DNA of 47,791 nucleotides from Mageeibacillus sp. UBA4314 (GCA_002394605.1 DGUI01000012.1:1-47791), one strand, 5' to 3'. Shown: positions 13,356 to 21,653, counted from the stretch's first letter. Translations and numbers: made by a program. The notes: a model not told the origin generated them from the letters alone.

Positions 13356-15056
13356 ATGAGCAAAGCAAGGAAAAGATTTCTTATTGTTATAATCGTTCTC
13401 ATCGTTTTGTCGGCGGCGGCATATGGTGCTGCCTGGATCCTTAAAGACAGGAGTCTGCAGGACACCGGAAGGATCGTTGATCTTTCTGAGAAGCCGGAGA
13501 TCGCGGTGGGGGAGAAAGTTACTTTCGAGGTGGATCCCAGTGACATAAAGAGTGCGGGCGGCGATCTGTATTTTGTGCGCTTCATGTTCGATACCAAAGT
13601 TGACCCGGACGACTACATCATCTATCCCGTCGCGGGCTACAACAAGGGGATGGTATCGTCTCTTGGTGAAGGCACAAGCGGCAGGATCACCGCGACTGCG
13701 ATCGCGACCGATGCGCGTGACAAAGAGTCCATAGTTGCGGCTCAGACCAAGATCACTCAGAGTTCCCTCGATTTCATGAGAGAACTCTACAGGACAGGTG
13801 AATACGAAGAGATCGGTTACGACGAGGCGAAGATCAAGCGCGCCCTCGAAGTGCTCACCGAGCGCGTCTCGCCTGCGGGCGTTAATGCACTTCGCGAGAA
13901 TATTACTCAGTATGCGTTTAAGCCCGTTGATATCGGTGTGTTCAACACTGTTGCATTTGTTTCCCTTTGTGTTGGGATTTTCTGCGTGATCGTGCTGATC
14001 TACGCGCTCCTCGGCATCCGCCTCAGAGCGCGCGTGCTTTTGTTGGGAACAGTGCTGGTGATCGTTGGTGCGGTCGGCGTTACGGCGTTTATCCTGCGCG
14101 GCGATCTGTCCACCATGATCTCGGTCAAGGAGTACTGCCCCGGCCTCTACATGGCGAAAGTTGACAACGACTACAAGCTCGACGACATGATGAAGCGCCA
14201 GCCCGCGTCCGAATCTGAATACCTGAATGCGCTGTCCCAGGAGCTGTTCTTCGGCATCCCGATGTCGGTCGATATCTCGTCCTTCGGATGCAGCGCTTAT
14301 TCCGCAAAGACAGCCAACGGGACGCATCTGTTCGGTCGAAATTTTGACCTCGGAAACACGGACGGCACGATAATATATACGGCTCCTTCAGACGGCTACC
14401 GCTCGATCGGCGTCTGCGACATGAGAGTAATCAATCTTACCGGTTCTGACTCAATTGCCGAAGTCACATCTCTGACCGGGCGTGCGATGAGCAGGGCGTT
14501 CCCGTATGTTACTTTTGACGGCATGAACGAGAAAGGTCTCGGCATCGGCATCTTAAGTCTCGACAAAAACCCGTCCCACCCGGATACGGACAAACCGGAA
14601 ACTTACATGCTCCTCGCGATCCGCTACATCCTCGACAGGTGCGCCACGGTCGAGGAAGCAGTTGATTTCCTTAAGTCGTACGATGTCCACTCGATGGCGG
14701 TCTATAATTACCATTTGTTTATTACTGATAAGTCGGGTCATTCGGTCGTCGCAGAGTGGGTCAATAACGAAATGAGCATCATCGAGACAGATCACGTCTG
14801 CAATGAGTATATGACTGACCCTGAGGCACTGAAGTTCGAGGGACGTTATCAGGTATTGGATCAGCGCCTGGCTGAATGCGACGGAGTTTTGACAGTTGAT
14901 GAAGCGATGGATCTGCTGAAGTCTGTTAAGCAGGATTATGAGGATACGGCGACTCAGTGGTCGTGCGTTTATGATCTTGATAATTTTAAGGTCTATGTGG
15001 TGTCGGATATGAAGTGGGAGAAGGTGTATGAGGTGACTCCGGATAGTTTTAAGTAA
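13356..15056 (+). CDS. Membrane-anchored choloylglycine hydrolase / acid-amidase-like protein
   Basis: A 566-residue protein. Residues 9-27 are an N-terminal membrane segment, followed by an extracytoplasmic domain of about 170 residues. Two further helices (about 205-226 and 228-250) lead to a C-terminal Ntn-hydrolase domain. The likely catalytic Cys is Cys312 in SSFGCSAYSAKTANG, followed by HLFGRNFDLG and FDGMNEKGLGIGIL, the pattern of choloylglycine hydrolase/C45 and NAAA-like linear amide hydrolases. In this class the Cys normally becomes the N-terminus after self-cleavage; here it is deep inside, so cleavage would release the C-terminal domain outside the cell. The substrate is unknown. 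No clear ribosome site is seen; translation is probably coupled to the gene before. Confidence 0.82.
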   Translation: MSKARKRFLIVIIVLIVLSAAAYGAAWILKDRSLQDTGRIVDLSEKPEIAVGEKVTFEVDPSDIKSAGGDLYFVRFMFDTKVDPDDYIIYPVAGYNKGMVSSLGEGTSGRITATAIATDARDKESIVAAQTKITQSSLDFMRELYRTGEYEEIGYDEAKIKRALEVLTERVSPAGVNALRENITQYAFKPVDIGVFNTVAFVSLCVGIFCVIVLIYALLGIRLRARVLLLGTVLVIVGAVGVTAFILRGDLSTMISVKEYCPGLYMAKVDNDYKLDDMMKRQPASESEYLNALSQELFFGIPMSVDISSFGCSAYSAKTANGTHLFGRNFDLGNTDGTIIYTAPSDGYRSIGVCDMRVINLTGSDSIAEVTSLTGRAMSRAFPYVTFDGMNEKGLGIGILSLDKNPSHPDTDKPETYMLLAIRYILDRCATVEEAVDFLKSYDVHSMAVYNYHLFITDKSGHSVVAEWVNNEMSIIETDHVCNEYMTDPEALKFEGRYQVLDQRLAECDGVLTVDEAMDLLKSVKQDYEDTATQWSCVYDLDNFKVYVVSDMKWEKVYEVTPDSFK

Positions 15057-15368
15057 GCGTTCCGGAATAGGATCCTCCGCTGCCAACAACTCGACTCGCA
15101 ACAAAAAGCCGTTTTTTACGCAAGTCACTTGCGTAAAAAACGCGATTTACTTGCGACTCGCAACAAAAAGTCAATTTTTACGCAAGTCACTTGCGTAAAA
15201 ATCCAGATTTACTTGCGAGTAAGCATCGGCTAACAATAGTGTGCCACCAGGGACACGTTCGACAGGCAACAATAACCCACCAATACCCAACTCAACATAG
15301 AACGCCGCACCCTCCCGGGTGCGGCGCCTCCAGTCGCTCTGATCAACTCAACTCTAATGCAACTCACC
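15057..15368. repeat. Intergenic region with two 62 bp nested-palindrome units
   Basis: Between convergent genes. Unit 1 starts at GACTCGCAACAAAAAG (15093) and unit 2 at the same word (15155), a 62 bp period. Inner stems are GTTTTTTACGCAAGT/ACTTGCGTAAAAAAC (15111-15141, 15 bp, 1-base loop) and ATTTTTACGCAAGT/ACTTGCGTAAAAAT (15174-15202). Outer arms are TCGCAA / TTGCGA, and the junction TTGCGA-c-TCGCAA is itself palindromic. Left border GGATCCTCCGCTGCC and right border GCGAGTAAGCATC resemble those at 23.6-23.7 kb. The rest, apart from the GC hairpin at 15303, holds no gene. Confidence 0.85.
15303..15326 (-). terminator. GC-rich hairpin, probable terminator of the DHHW operon
   Basis: CGCCGCACCC and GGGTGCGGCG form a perfect 10 bp stem with a 4-base loop. 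It lies 43 bases after the minus-strand stop. The tail is only weakly T-rich (TTCTATGTT), so efficiency is uncertain. Confidence 0.55.
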
Positions 15369-16544
15369 TTACACAAACTCATCTAATGCAGCTACGAGAC
15401 CTTTATTTCGCGTTGCAGAAATATTATTCGCAATAATAACATCTTGTATCCCGTACTTGGTAACTACGTCGATCAACTTGTTGTTAGATATCTTCTTATA
15501 ATACCTGAAGTCGAGCACGTAAACGTACTGGTAGTCGGGGACGAGGAACGGGGTGAACGCGTTGCCGAAAGAATCCTTTATGATGAGGCAAGCAGACCCG
15601 TCTGTCTTGTTGGGGTTATTGATCACCGACCACGGATTATCGCCGCCGATGAAAGTGTTGTATTTGGAGCTTGAAGCCCATGTGGATACGTCAGTTACGA
15701 CGTTCCAGGAGAGGGGCTCGCCGCTCTGCTGGATGATGTCGATGTGGTTGGTCGCAACGGGCTTATATGCCGTGACGGTATCAGGGTTGTTGAGCTTGGG
15801 ATCCTTGTTGGAATCGTTGAAGAAAGTTCCCTTGAACCCGTCGTACTGGACCTTTGTAAAATCAGTGTCGAGGCTGGCACCGCCGCGGCCCCTGACGTTG
15901 CAGAACTGCTGGTATGCGTACCATGCGCCGTCGGCCGTCCAGTGGTGGTCGTTGCGGTAGTAGATGTACTCGTTGCGGTGGTTCTTCAGAATGTCGAAGA
16001 TCTCGACTTTCTTGACGTTTGTCATTGAACCGGACATGTAGTCGATAGCTTTCTTCTGGTCGGAAACGTTTGTGACCGTCTCCCTGACAGATTGAGGGAG
16101 GGTGATGTCCATGCTCGTCGGGATGATCATGGAATAGACGTTTGCCTTGCCCTGCAGGGTGGAGCCTGCGCGGCTTACGATCTCGATGTATTTGTTTGCG
16201 AGTGACTCAACGAAATTGTAGTACTCGTATCCGGTATCGCCGACGATGAGGAGCGCGCCTAGTTTCTCGACGGGGACGTCCGACATGTCGGGATCGGTAA
16301 TTGTCGCGGAGGGTTCCGTGATATCGCCTGAAGTCTGGGTCTCACCGCCGGGCTGAGACTCACCTGGCTGAGACTCACCGTTACCGCTCGTCTCGGGCAT
16401 CGTAGCGCCGGGCGCCAGTGTGAAGATGCTCGAGGGCTTGGGTGTCTCTGATGTCTCCTCAGGCTTTGAACTGCATGATGTCATAAGTGATGCCGCGATG
16501 AGTGATGCGGCGATCACCGGTCTGATCTTTGTGAACTTGTTCAT
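15369..16544 (-). CDS. DHHW-family lipoprotein (AlgX/AlgJ-like), paralogue 1
   Basis: A 391-residue protein with lipoprotein signal ending SLMTSC (Cys24), a Pro/Thr/Gly/Glu linker (about 28-85), then the DHHW domain. It shows EKLGALLIVGDTGYEYYNFVE, SMIIPTSMDITLP, the hallmark RNDHHWTADGAWYAY and SACLIIKDSFGNAFTPFL. DHHW proteins resemble the SGNH-like fold of alginate O-acetylation proteins AlgJ and AlgX. In clostridia they sit beside MBOAT genes and probably complete acyl transfer to an exported polymer. It is the last gene of the MBOAT-DHHW-DHHW operon. The domain is nearly a copy of the next gene's; only the anchor differs. Confidence 0.87.
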   Translation of the reverse strand: MNKFTKIRPVIAASLIAASLMTSCSSKPEETSETPKPSSIFTLAPGATMPETSGNGESQPGESQPGGETQTSGDITEPSATITDPDMSDVPVEKLGALLIVGDTGYEYYNFVESLANKYIEIVSRAGSTLQGKANVYSMIIPTSMDITLPQSVRETVTNVSDQKKAIDYMSGSMTNVKKVEIFDILKNHRNEYIYYRNDHHWTADGAWYAYQQFCNVRGRGGASLDTDFTKVQYDGFKGTFFNDSNKDPKLNNPDTVTAYKPVATNHIDIIQQSGEPLSWNVVTDVSTWASSSKYNTFIGGDNPWSVINNPNKTDGSACLIIKDSFGNAFTPFLVPDYQYVYVLDFRYYKKISNNKLIDVVTKYGIQDVIIANNISATRNKGLVAALDEFV

Positions 16545-16569
16545 TTGTTGTTCTCCCTAATCCTGTTAG

Positions 16570-17979
16570 TTATTTAACGAACTCGTCGAGTGCGGGAACA
16601 AGAGTCTTGTTTCGGGTTGACGAGATGTTGTTGCAGAAGATTACATCCTTGATGTTGTATGTCGCTACAACGTCAGTGAGCTTCTTGTTCGAGATCTTCT
16701 TGTAGTATCTGTAGTCAAGGATGTAGACGTACTGGTAATCAGGTACGAGGAACGGCGTGAAAGCGTTGCCGAAGGAATCCTTGATGATCAGGCACGCAGA
16801 TCCGTCAGTCTTGTTCGGGTTGGTGATGACTGACCACGGGTTGTCACCGCCGATGAACGTGTTGTACTTGGAGCTCGTTGCCCACTTGGTAACGTCGGTG
16901 ATGACGTGCCAGTTCTCGAGCGGCGTGCCGTCCTTCTGTGTGATCTCGATGCTGTTCGTGGCGACAGGTGTGTATGCTACGACCGTATCTGGGTTGTTGA
17001 GCTTGGGATCCTTGTTGGAATCGTTGAAGAACGTGCCCTTGAATCCCTCGAACTCCCTCTTGGTGAAATCAGTCTCGAGGTTTGCATGTCCGCCGCCCCT
17101 GACCTCTGCGAACTGGAGGTATGCGAGCCATGCGCCGTCAGCTGTCCAGTGGTGGTCGTTGCGGTAGTAGATGTACTCGTTGCGGTGGTTCTTCAATACA
17201 TCGTAGAGCTCGACCTTCTTGACATTGGTCATGGAGCCGTACATGTAGTCGATCGCTTTCTTCTGGTCGGATACGTTCGTGATGGTCTCTCTTACTGAAG
17301 CGGGGAGCGTGATGTCCATGCTCGTCGGGATGATCATGGAATAGACGTTGGCCTTGCCGTTCAGGAGCTGTCCTGCGCGGTTCATCGTGGAGATGTACTT
17401 GTCAGCAAGTGACTGCACGAAATTATAATACTCATATCCCGTATCGCCGACGATCAGGAGGGCGCCGAGCTTCTCGACAGGAACATCTGACATGTCGGGA
17501 TCGGTTACATCAGCACTCGTATCAGTAGGCTGTGCGTCAGTGTTCTGCGTCTCGCCCGTCTGCTCGGTGTTCTGCGTATTATCCGTGACGTCAGTCTGGT
17601 CAGTATTATCAGTAGGGAGGGTATCCGTTCCAACTGTTGGCTGCATTGGCGCGTCAGGGATCTCGTCGCCCTGCTCTACGTCGCCGTGGATCTGTGTCTT
17701 CGCGGGTTTGAGGACCGCATTGATCCCCGTGTTCATCGACAGGAACAGGTCTCTCATGGGGAAAGTATCCGCAAACCAGTCGCTTATCCCCGCGAAATAC
17801 TCTCCGCTGAAGAACGACTCTGCCGTCAGCTCAGGGAACTTCGTAAGTTCACGCTTCTCGGCCTCGGATTCCTTGGGGTGGAAAGCGGGGATCCAGGACA
17901 CGATCGCCATCAGGATCAGGACGATCGAGAAAACGTTTATTCCGAGTACTTTGTAATTGATCTTATCTTTGTTGAACAT
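16570..17979 (-). CDS. DHHW-family membrane protein, paralogue 2
   Basis: A 469-residue protein with an uncleaved N-terminal helix (VLGINVFSIVLILMAIVSWI) instead of a lipobox. Next comes a segment typical of full-length DHHW proteins (EKRELTKFPELTAESFFSGE, DWFADTFPMRD), a Thr/Gln/Asp/Asn-rich linker (about 115-155), then the DHHW catalytic-type domain with RNDHHWTADGAW and IIKDSFGNAFTPF. From DPDMSDVPVEKLGALL onward it is very similar to paralogue 1 at protein and DNA level. It is the parental-type form, because it keeps the 'FPMRD' region that paralogue 1 lacks. Translation is close behind MBOAT (24-base gap). Confidence 0.88.
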   Translation of the reverse strand: MFNKDKINYKVLGINVFSIVLILMAIVSWIPAFHPKESEAEKRELTKFPELTAESFFSGEYFAGISDWFADTFPMRDLFLSMNTGINAVLKPAKTQIHGDVEQGDEIPDAPMQPTVGTDTLPTDNTDQTDVTDNTQNTEQTGETQNTDAQPTDTSADVTDPDMSDVPVEKLGALLIVGDTGYEYYNFVQSLADKYISTMNRAGQLLNGKANVYSMIIPTSMDITLPASVRETITNVSDQKKAIDYMYGSMTNVKKVELYDVLKNHRNEYIYYRNDHHWTADGAWLAYLQFAEVRGGGHANLETDFTKREFEGFKGTFFNDSNKDPKLNNPDTVVAYTPVATNSIEITQKDGTPLENWHVITDVTKWATSSKYNTFIGGDNPWSVITNPNKTDGSACLIIKDSFGNAFTPFLVPDYQYVYILDYRYYKKISNKKLTDVVATYNIKDVIFCNNISSTRNKTLVPALDEFVK

Positions 17980-18003
17980 GTGTTGACTCCTTTCGCGGCG
18001 GCA

Positions 18004-19458
18004 TCAGAATTTCCAGTAGAGGAAAGGATTGTAGCTCTCGCCGACAAGGAATATCGTAGCGAGCAGCAGGCAGATGATCGGGCAGGCGACAGTCGCGATG
18101 GCGAAGACCGCGCGCGATCCCTGGGAACGCTCGTACTTGCGGTTGATGAGTTTTGAGATAGCCGGGATGACAGGTGTGCAGGCGACGGCGCAGATGATCA
18201 GGTAGATCATGTAAGTGCCGACAGACGTTGAAGTCTCAAAGTCCGTAAAGCCCGCAGCAGAGCCGCCGAAGATACCCTTGATGGCAGCGCCTAAGACCTT
18301 GAAATCCGTGAACTTGAAGAGTACCCAGCCGAAGTACACGATCACGAGCGTCACGATATTCGATATGACGGGGATCTGTTCGAGGGCACGCTTGAGGACG
18401 AATTTCTCGATGACGAGGAATACAAAGTAGTAGATACCCCACAGCATGTAGTTCCACGAAGCACCGTGCCAGAAGCCGGTCAGCGCCCAGACGACGAGGA
18501 GATTGAATATCTGCCTGCCGGTCGAGCACCTGTTGCCGCCCAGAGGGATATAAACATAATCACGGAAGAAGCTCGACAGCGACATGTGCCATCTGCGCCA
18601 GAAATCCGTGACTGAGTTAGCGATATAAGGATAGTTGAAGTTCTCCAGATAGTGGAAACCGATCATGCGGCCCATACCGATCGCCATGTCGGAGTAAGCG
18701 GAGAAATCAAGATAGATCTGGAACATGAATGCCAGACATCCGACCCACAGTGCGAGCGTAGGCCTTGTCTGTATTATCTTCAGCGCCTCTTCAGGCAGCA
18801 CGCTGTCCGCCACCAGGAGCGAATCCGCGATCGAGCCGCAGGTGTTGGCAAGGACTGCTTTCTTGGCAAGTCCCACCGTAAACCTCGTGATGCCGTAAGA
18901 TAAGTCTGTGATCGTGACCTTACGCTTCATCAGCTCCTTGTTGACATCACTGTAGCGGACGATAGGTCCGGCGATACACTGATGGAACAGGCTGACATAC
19001 ATGAGCAGCGTCGGGAAGCTCTTCTGCGCCTCGACCTCGCCCCTGTAAACGTCAACGACGTAGGACAGAAGCTGGAAAGTGTAGAATGAGATACCGATCG
19101 GCAGCGTGATCTTCGTAATATTCTCAGGCACCCCGAAAACATTCTGGAACTGCCCGACGAAGAACGTCGCATACTTGAACAAACCGAGAAGGCCCAGGTC
19201 GATCAGGCACGCCAGAATAAGACCCGTCTTCGCGACTTTCGACTTGGCGCCCACCGCTGAGATGCCCCGCGCGATCAGATAATCCGCCAGCGCCATTCCG
19301 ATCATCAGGAAGACCGCGATCGGCTCGCCCCATGCATAGAAGATGAGGGAGAAGACAAGCATAATGTAATTCTTAGCTTTCTGCGACTTTGTCAGAAAAT
19401 AAAAGATCAGGTTCAGTGGTAAGAACACGAACACGAAGAAAAGACTCGAAAAGACCAT
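18004..19458 (-). CDS. MBOAT-family O-acyltransferase (AlgI/DltB-like)
   Basis: A 484-residue polytopic membrane enzyme started by AAGGTGAT and ATG. Signatures are FFVFVFLPLNLIFYFLTKS at the N-terminus, FYTFQLLSYVVDVYRGE, FLQIYLDFSAYSDMAIG-like (FMFQIYLDFSAYSDM), the invariant FWRRWHMSLSSFFRDYVYIP, and the catalytic-His segment TGFWHGASWNYMLWG near residue 325. MBOAT proteins move acetyl or other acyl groups across the membrane to sugars, teichoic acids or peptidoglycan. With the two DHHW proteins it forms one minus-strand operon. The acceptor is unknown. Confidence 0.94.
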   Translation of the reverse strand: MVFSSLFFVFVFLPLNLIFYFLTKSQKAKNYIMLVFSLIFYAWGEPIAVFLMIGMALADYLIARGISAVGAKSKVAKTGLILACLIDLGLLGLFKYATFFVGQFQNVFGVPENITKITLPIGISFYTFQLLSYVVDVYRGEVEAQKSFPTLLMYVSLFHQCIAGPIVRYSDVNKELMKRKVTITDLSYGITRFTVGLAKKAVLANTCGSIADSLLVADSVLPEEALKIIQTRPTLALWVGCLAFMFQIYLDFSAYSDMAIGMGRMIGFHYLENFNYPYIANSVTDFWRRWHMSLSSFFRDYVYIPLGGNRCSTGRQIFNLLVVWALTGFWHGASWNYMLWGIYYFVFLVIEKFVLKRALEQIPVISNIVTLVIVYFGWVLFKFTDFKVLGAAIKGIFGGSAAGFTDFETSTSVGTYMIYLIICAVACTPVIPAISKLINRKYERSQGSRAVFAIATVACPIICLLLATIFLVGESYNPFLYWKF

Positions 19459-19599
19459 CTATATCACCTTAAGTTTTGTTTTATTTAATATCAGTTTACA
19501 ATTATAGCACTTTTTTTGAATGTAACACTGTTACTCTTGTGTGACAGGTGGGGTTTGCCCGCCGGAGGATGCTTTCGGGCGGGTAGTTTAGAGCCTGAT
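19459..19599. other. Upstream region of MBOAT with a GC-rich hairpin
   Basis: No gene. CCCGCC and GGGCGG (19558-19583) form a hairpin beside the palindrome array that starts at 19600. On the minus strand this region should hold the MBOAT promoter, but no clear -35/-10 pair could be chosen in the AT-rich stretch at 19480-19515. Confidence 0.4.
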
Positions 19600-19796
19600 G
19601 TAAACCCAGATCCTCAAAAATCGGGAATCGGGTTTATCAAAATGCCGGAAAGTAAACCCAAACTTAGCAAACATGGCAAAATGGGTTTACGCGGACGGCG
19701 CCCGTGTAAACCCAATTGTAGCAAAAAACGGAAAATGGGTTTATTTTTGCCTCAAAATGTAAACCCAATTCGTGAAAATCTCCATTTCGGGTTTAC
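19600..19796. repeat. Four tandem about-53 bp hairpin units with GTAAACCCA arms
   Basis: GTAAACCCA starts at 19600, 19652, 19706 and 19759. Each copy is paired with TGGGTTTAC or a one-base variant at 19628, 19682, 19736 and 19788. Hairpins are 37-39 bases, separated by about 15 bases. Loops and spacers differ between units, but loops often contain A-rich runs. The last arm contains the stop codon of the minus-strand gene at 19793-20581. Confidence 0.85.
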
Positions 19797-20581
19797 AGCA
19801 TGATCCGGAGCTTTGCTTCCAGGTTCCTAAAATCCAGCGAGAACTCCTCTGTCTCAAATGTGATCAGCAGCCGCTCGCCGATCAGATAGCCGTTATCTTC
19901 ATAATTCTTGAGAAGTGCCATTCTGCTGAGGTAATAGCTTGAACGGTCCATCATGCCGAGGTGCTCGTGGTAGATCTCGGTGCGGTGCTTCATGCTGAAA
20001 AGGGTAAAGTCGGGGTGGATCTCATAGCTGTAGCCGCGGATCGTGGTGTTGAACCTGAGCGGGCACTCGTACTTGTACAGGATGCCGTGGTGGTAGTAAT
20101 AATCGGCGATGATCTTCTCGGATTTGGAGCGGACGCGTTCGCCGCGCTCGGTTAAGATGACCGGGACTGAGTCGCCTTTGGGCTTGGGCTTGAACGGGCG
20201 GGCATACCACTCCTGAAGGAGCTGATGATCCGGCTTAACAAAGGGCTTTACCAGATCCTGACGCAGTTCGCTCAGTTCATCATAAAGCTGCTCAACGGGA
20301 GCAGGATAGCGGGCTGCCGCATTCTCAAGGATTCTTAATTCCTGCTTTGCGTGTGACAAAAGATCGAGGTCGTAGGATTTCTGGGCAAGAGCCTTGATAA
20401 GCGGGGCCTCCTCAATACTCAGGTATCTGTCGCGATCATTGTCAAGGACATAGAACCTGGTCTTGCCATTGACATTCCTTATCTTCAGCCTCCCCTCGGG
20501 TGCCTTCGCCACCGCTTCCTCCTTCATCCTGATCAGTTTCCTAAGGTATCTTATCCTGCCATTTATCGCATCTGTCAACAT
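19793..20581 (-). CDS. PD-(D/E)XK nuclease-like hypothetical protein (copy 2)
   Basis: A 262-residue protein. The start at 20581 is set by AAAGGGGGAA upstream. The N-terminal coiled helical part (INGRIRYLRKLIRMKEEAV, then a KAPEGRL turn) matches copy 1 (DYLEKRLKKLPRGKI). After a mid-region Pro-rich turn comes the nuclease-like core: RVRSKSEKIIADYYYHHGI (Glu155), YKYECPLRF, HPDFTLF (Asp191), EIYHEHLGMMDRSSYY (Glu206), then LLITFETEE. The E-D-E spacing fits PD-(D/E)XK, with His in place of the usual Lys. I recognise the RSKSE...PDFT...EHLGMMD pattern as a widespread unnamed family of gut Clostridia. Its stop codon lies in the arm of the GTAAACCCA array. The function is not established. Confidence 0.7.
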   Translation of the reverse strand: MLTDAINGRIRYLRKLIRMKEEAVAKAPEGRLKIRNVNGKTRFYVLDNDRDRYLSIEEAPLIKALAQKSYDLDLLSHAKQELRILENAAARYPAPVEQLYDELSELRQDLVKPFVKPDHQLLQEWYARPFKPKPKGDSVPVILTERGERVRSKSEKIIADYYYHHGILYKYECPLRFNTTIRGYSYEIHPDFTLFSMKHRTEIYHEHLGMMDRSSYYLSRMALLKNYEDNGYLIGERLLITFETEEFSLDFRNLEAKLRIML

Positions 20582-20739
20582 ATAACATTCCCCCTTTACT
20601 GTGTGTTTTCTATAACACAATATAAACATGTTTCGACACGAAGATCAAACCGCTTTTACTGTAAAATCTGTTCAAAAAAAACTGATATCAGCCTGCATTA
20701 TTATTAATATTCATAAATGCACCTTGCGGACAAATGCAA

Positions 20740-20772
20740 TATAATGCAAGTTGGTCCGTTAGATGGCGGACC
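20740..20772 (+). promoter_or_regulatory. -10 element and leader hairpin of the ABC transporter binding-protein gene
   Basis: TATAAT lies at 20740-20745 with no good -35. The stem GGTCCG / CGGACC (20753-20758 and 20767-20772, loop TTAGATGG) would be at the very 5' end of the transcript. That position suggests mRNA stabilisation or regulation. No known riboswitch or T-box consensus was recognised. Confidence 0.45.
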
Positions 20773-20801
20773 TGAATTATGACAAACAGGAGAGTTTGAT
20801 T

Positions 20802-21593
20802 ATGAAGAATTTTGTTATGAAGGTTGCTTCTGTAGTGCTCGTTGGCGCTATGGGACTTGCTTTCGCAGGCTGCTCTAAGGGTGAGGCTAAGTCAAGCGAG
20901 TCTTCCGGAAGCGAGAAGTTCACAGTAGAGGAAGGCAAGCTCGTTATGGCTACAAATGCTTTCTTCCCGCCTTATGAGTACTATGAGGGCGACAAGATCG
21001 TAGGTATCGACGCTGAGATCGCTGCTGCAGTTGCAGATAAGCTCGGTCTCACACTCGAGATCCAGGATGTTGAGTTCGATTCCATCATCACAGGCGTTCA
21101 GGCTAACAAGTATGACCTCGGCTGCGCAGGCATGACAGTTACGGAGGACAGACTCCAGAACGTTAATTTCTCTACACCTTATGCTAAGGGCATCCAGGTG
21201 ATCATCGTTAAGGAAGGTTCACCCATCACTGACGTTGCTTCACTGACAAGCGGTAACTACAGCGTAGGCGTACAGCAGGGAACAACAGGTGACATCTACA
21301 TCTCTGAGGAAGTAGAGAAGGTTGAGAGATTCAACAAGGGCGCTGACGCAGTTCTTGCTCTTACAAACGGCCAGGTTGATGCAGTCGTTATCGACAACGA
21401 GCCTGCTAAGGCTTTCGTTGCTGCAAATGCAGGACTCAAGATCCTCGAGACACCTTACGCAGATGAGGACTACGCTATGTGCTTCAACAAGGAGAACACA
21501 GTGCTCATGAACAAGGTAAATGATGCTCTCAAGGCTCTCACAGACGACGGCACGATCGCTAAGATCGTTGAGAAGTACATTCCTTCAAAGTAA
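20802..21593 (+). CDS. Polar amino-acid ABC transporter, substrate-binding lipoprotein
   Basis: A 263-residue lipoprotein. The ATG at 20802 follows AGGAGAG; an upstream GTG/ATG-less extension is rejected. The lipobox is LAFAGC. The mature part is a type II periplasmic-binding fold (SBP_bac_3): KLVMATNAFFPPYEYYEGDK, GIDAEIAAAVADKLGL, FDSIITGVQANKYDLGCAGMTVTEDR, then SVGVQQGTTGDIYI. Ligand contacts typical of the glutamine/cystine/arginine group are present (FPPYEY, AGMT...R), but the exact amino acid cannot be told. A terminator separates it from the permease, so the binding protein should be made in excess. Codon use is strongly biased (AAG, CTC, GAC), which fits high expression. Confidence 0.93.
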   Translation: MKNFVMKVASVVLVGAMGLAFAGCSKGEAKSSESSGSEKFTVEEGKLVMATNAFFPPYEYYEGDKIVGIDAEIAAAVADKLGLTLEIQDVEFDSIITGVQANKYDLGCAGMTVTEDRLQNVNFSTPYAKGIQVIIVKEGSPITDVASLTSGNYSVGVQQGTTGDIYISEEVEKVERFNKGADAVLALTNGQVDAVVIDNEPAKAFVAANAGLKILETPYADEDYAMCFNKENTVLMNKVNDALKALTDDGTIAKIVEKYIPSK

Positions 21594-21621
21594 GCTTTAA
21601 GCTGAGCATAAAGGATTACGG

Positions 21622-21653
21622 GAAGCTGCCTTGCCATAAGGCAGCTTCTTTTT
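21622..21653 (+). terminator. Intrinsic terminator between binding protein and permease
   Basis: GAAGCTGCC and GGCAGCTTC form a 9 bp stem followed by TTTTT. Placed inside the transporter locus, it should raise the ratio of binding protein to membrane subunits. Confidence 0.93.

Noticed and set aside
19600..19796. CRISPR-like array
   Set aside because: Repeats are 9 bp inverted arms rather than 24-40 bp direct repeats, the intervening sequences resemble each other, and no cas gene is present.
20700..20800. T-box or riboswitch before the amino-acid transporter
   Set aside because: A GGTCCG/CGGACC hairpin is present, but there is no T-box sequence, specifier stem or known aptamer core, and no terminator before the gene.
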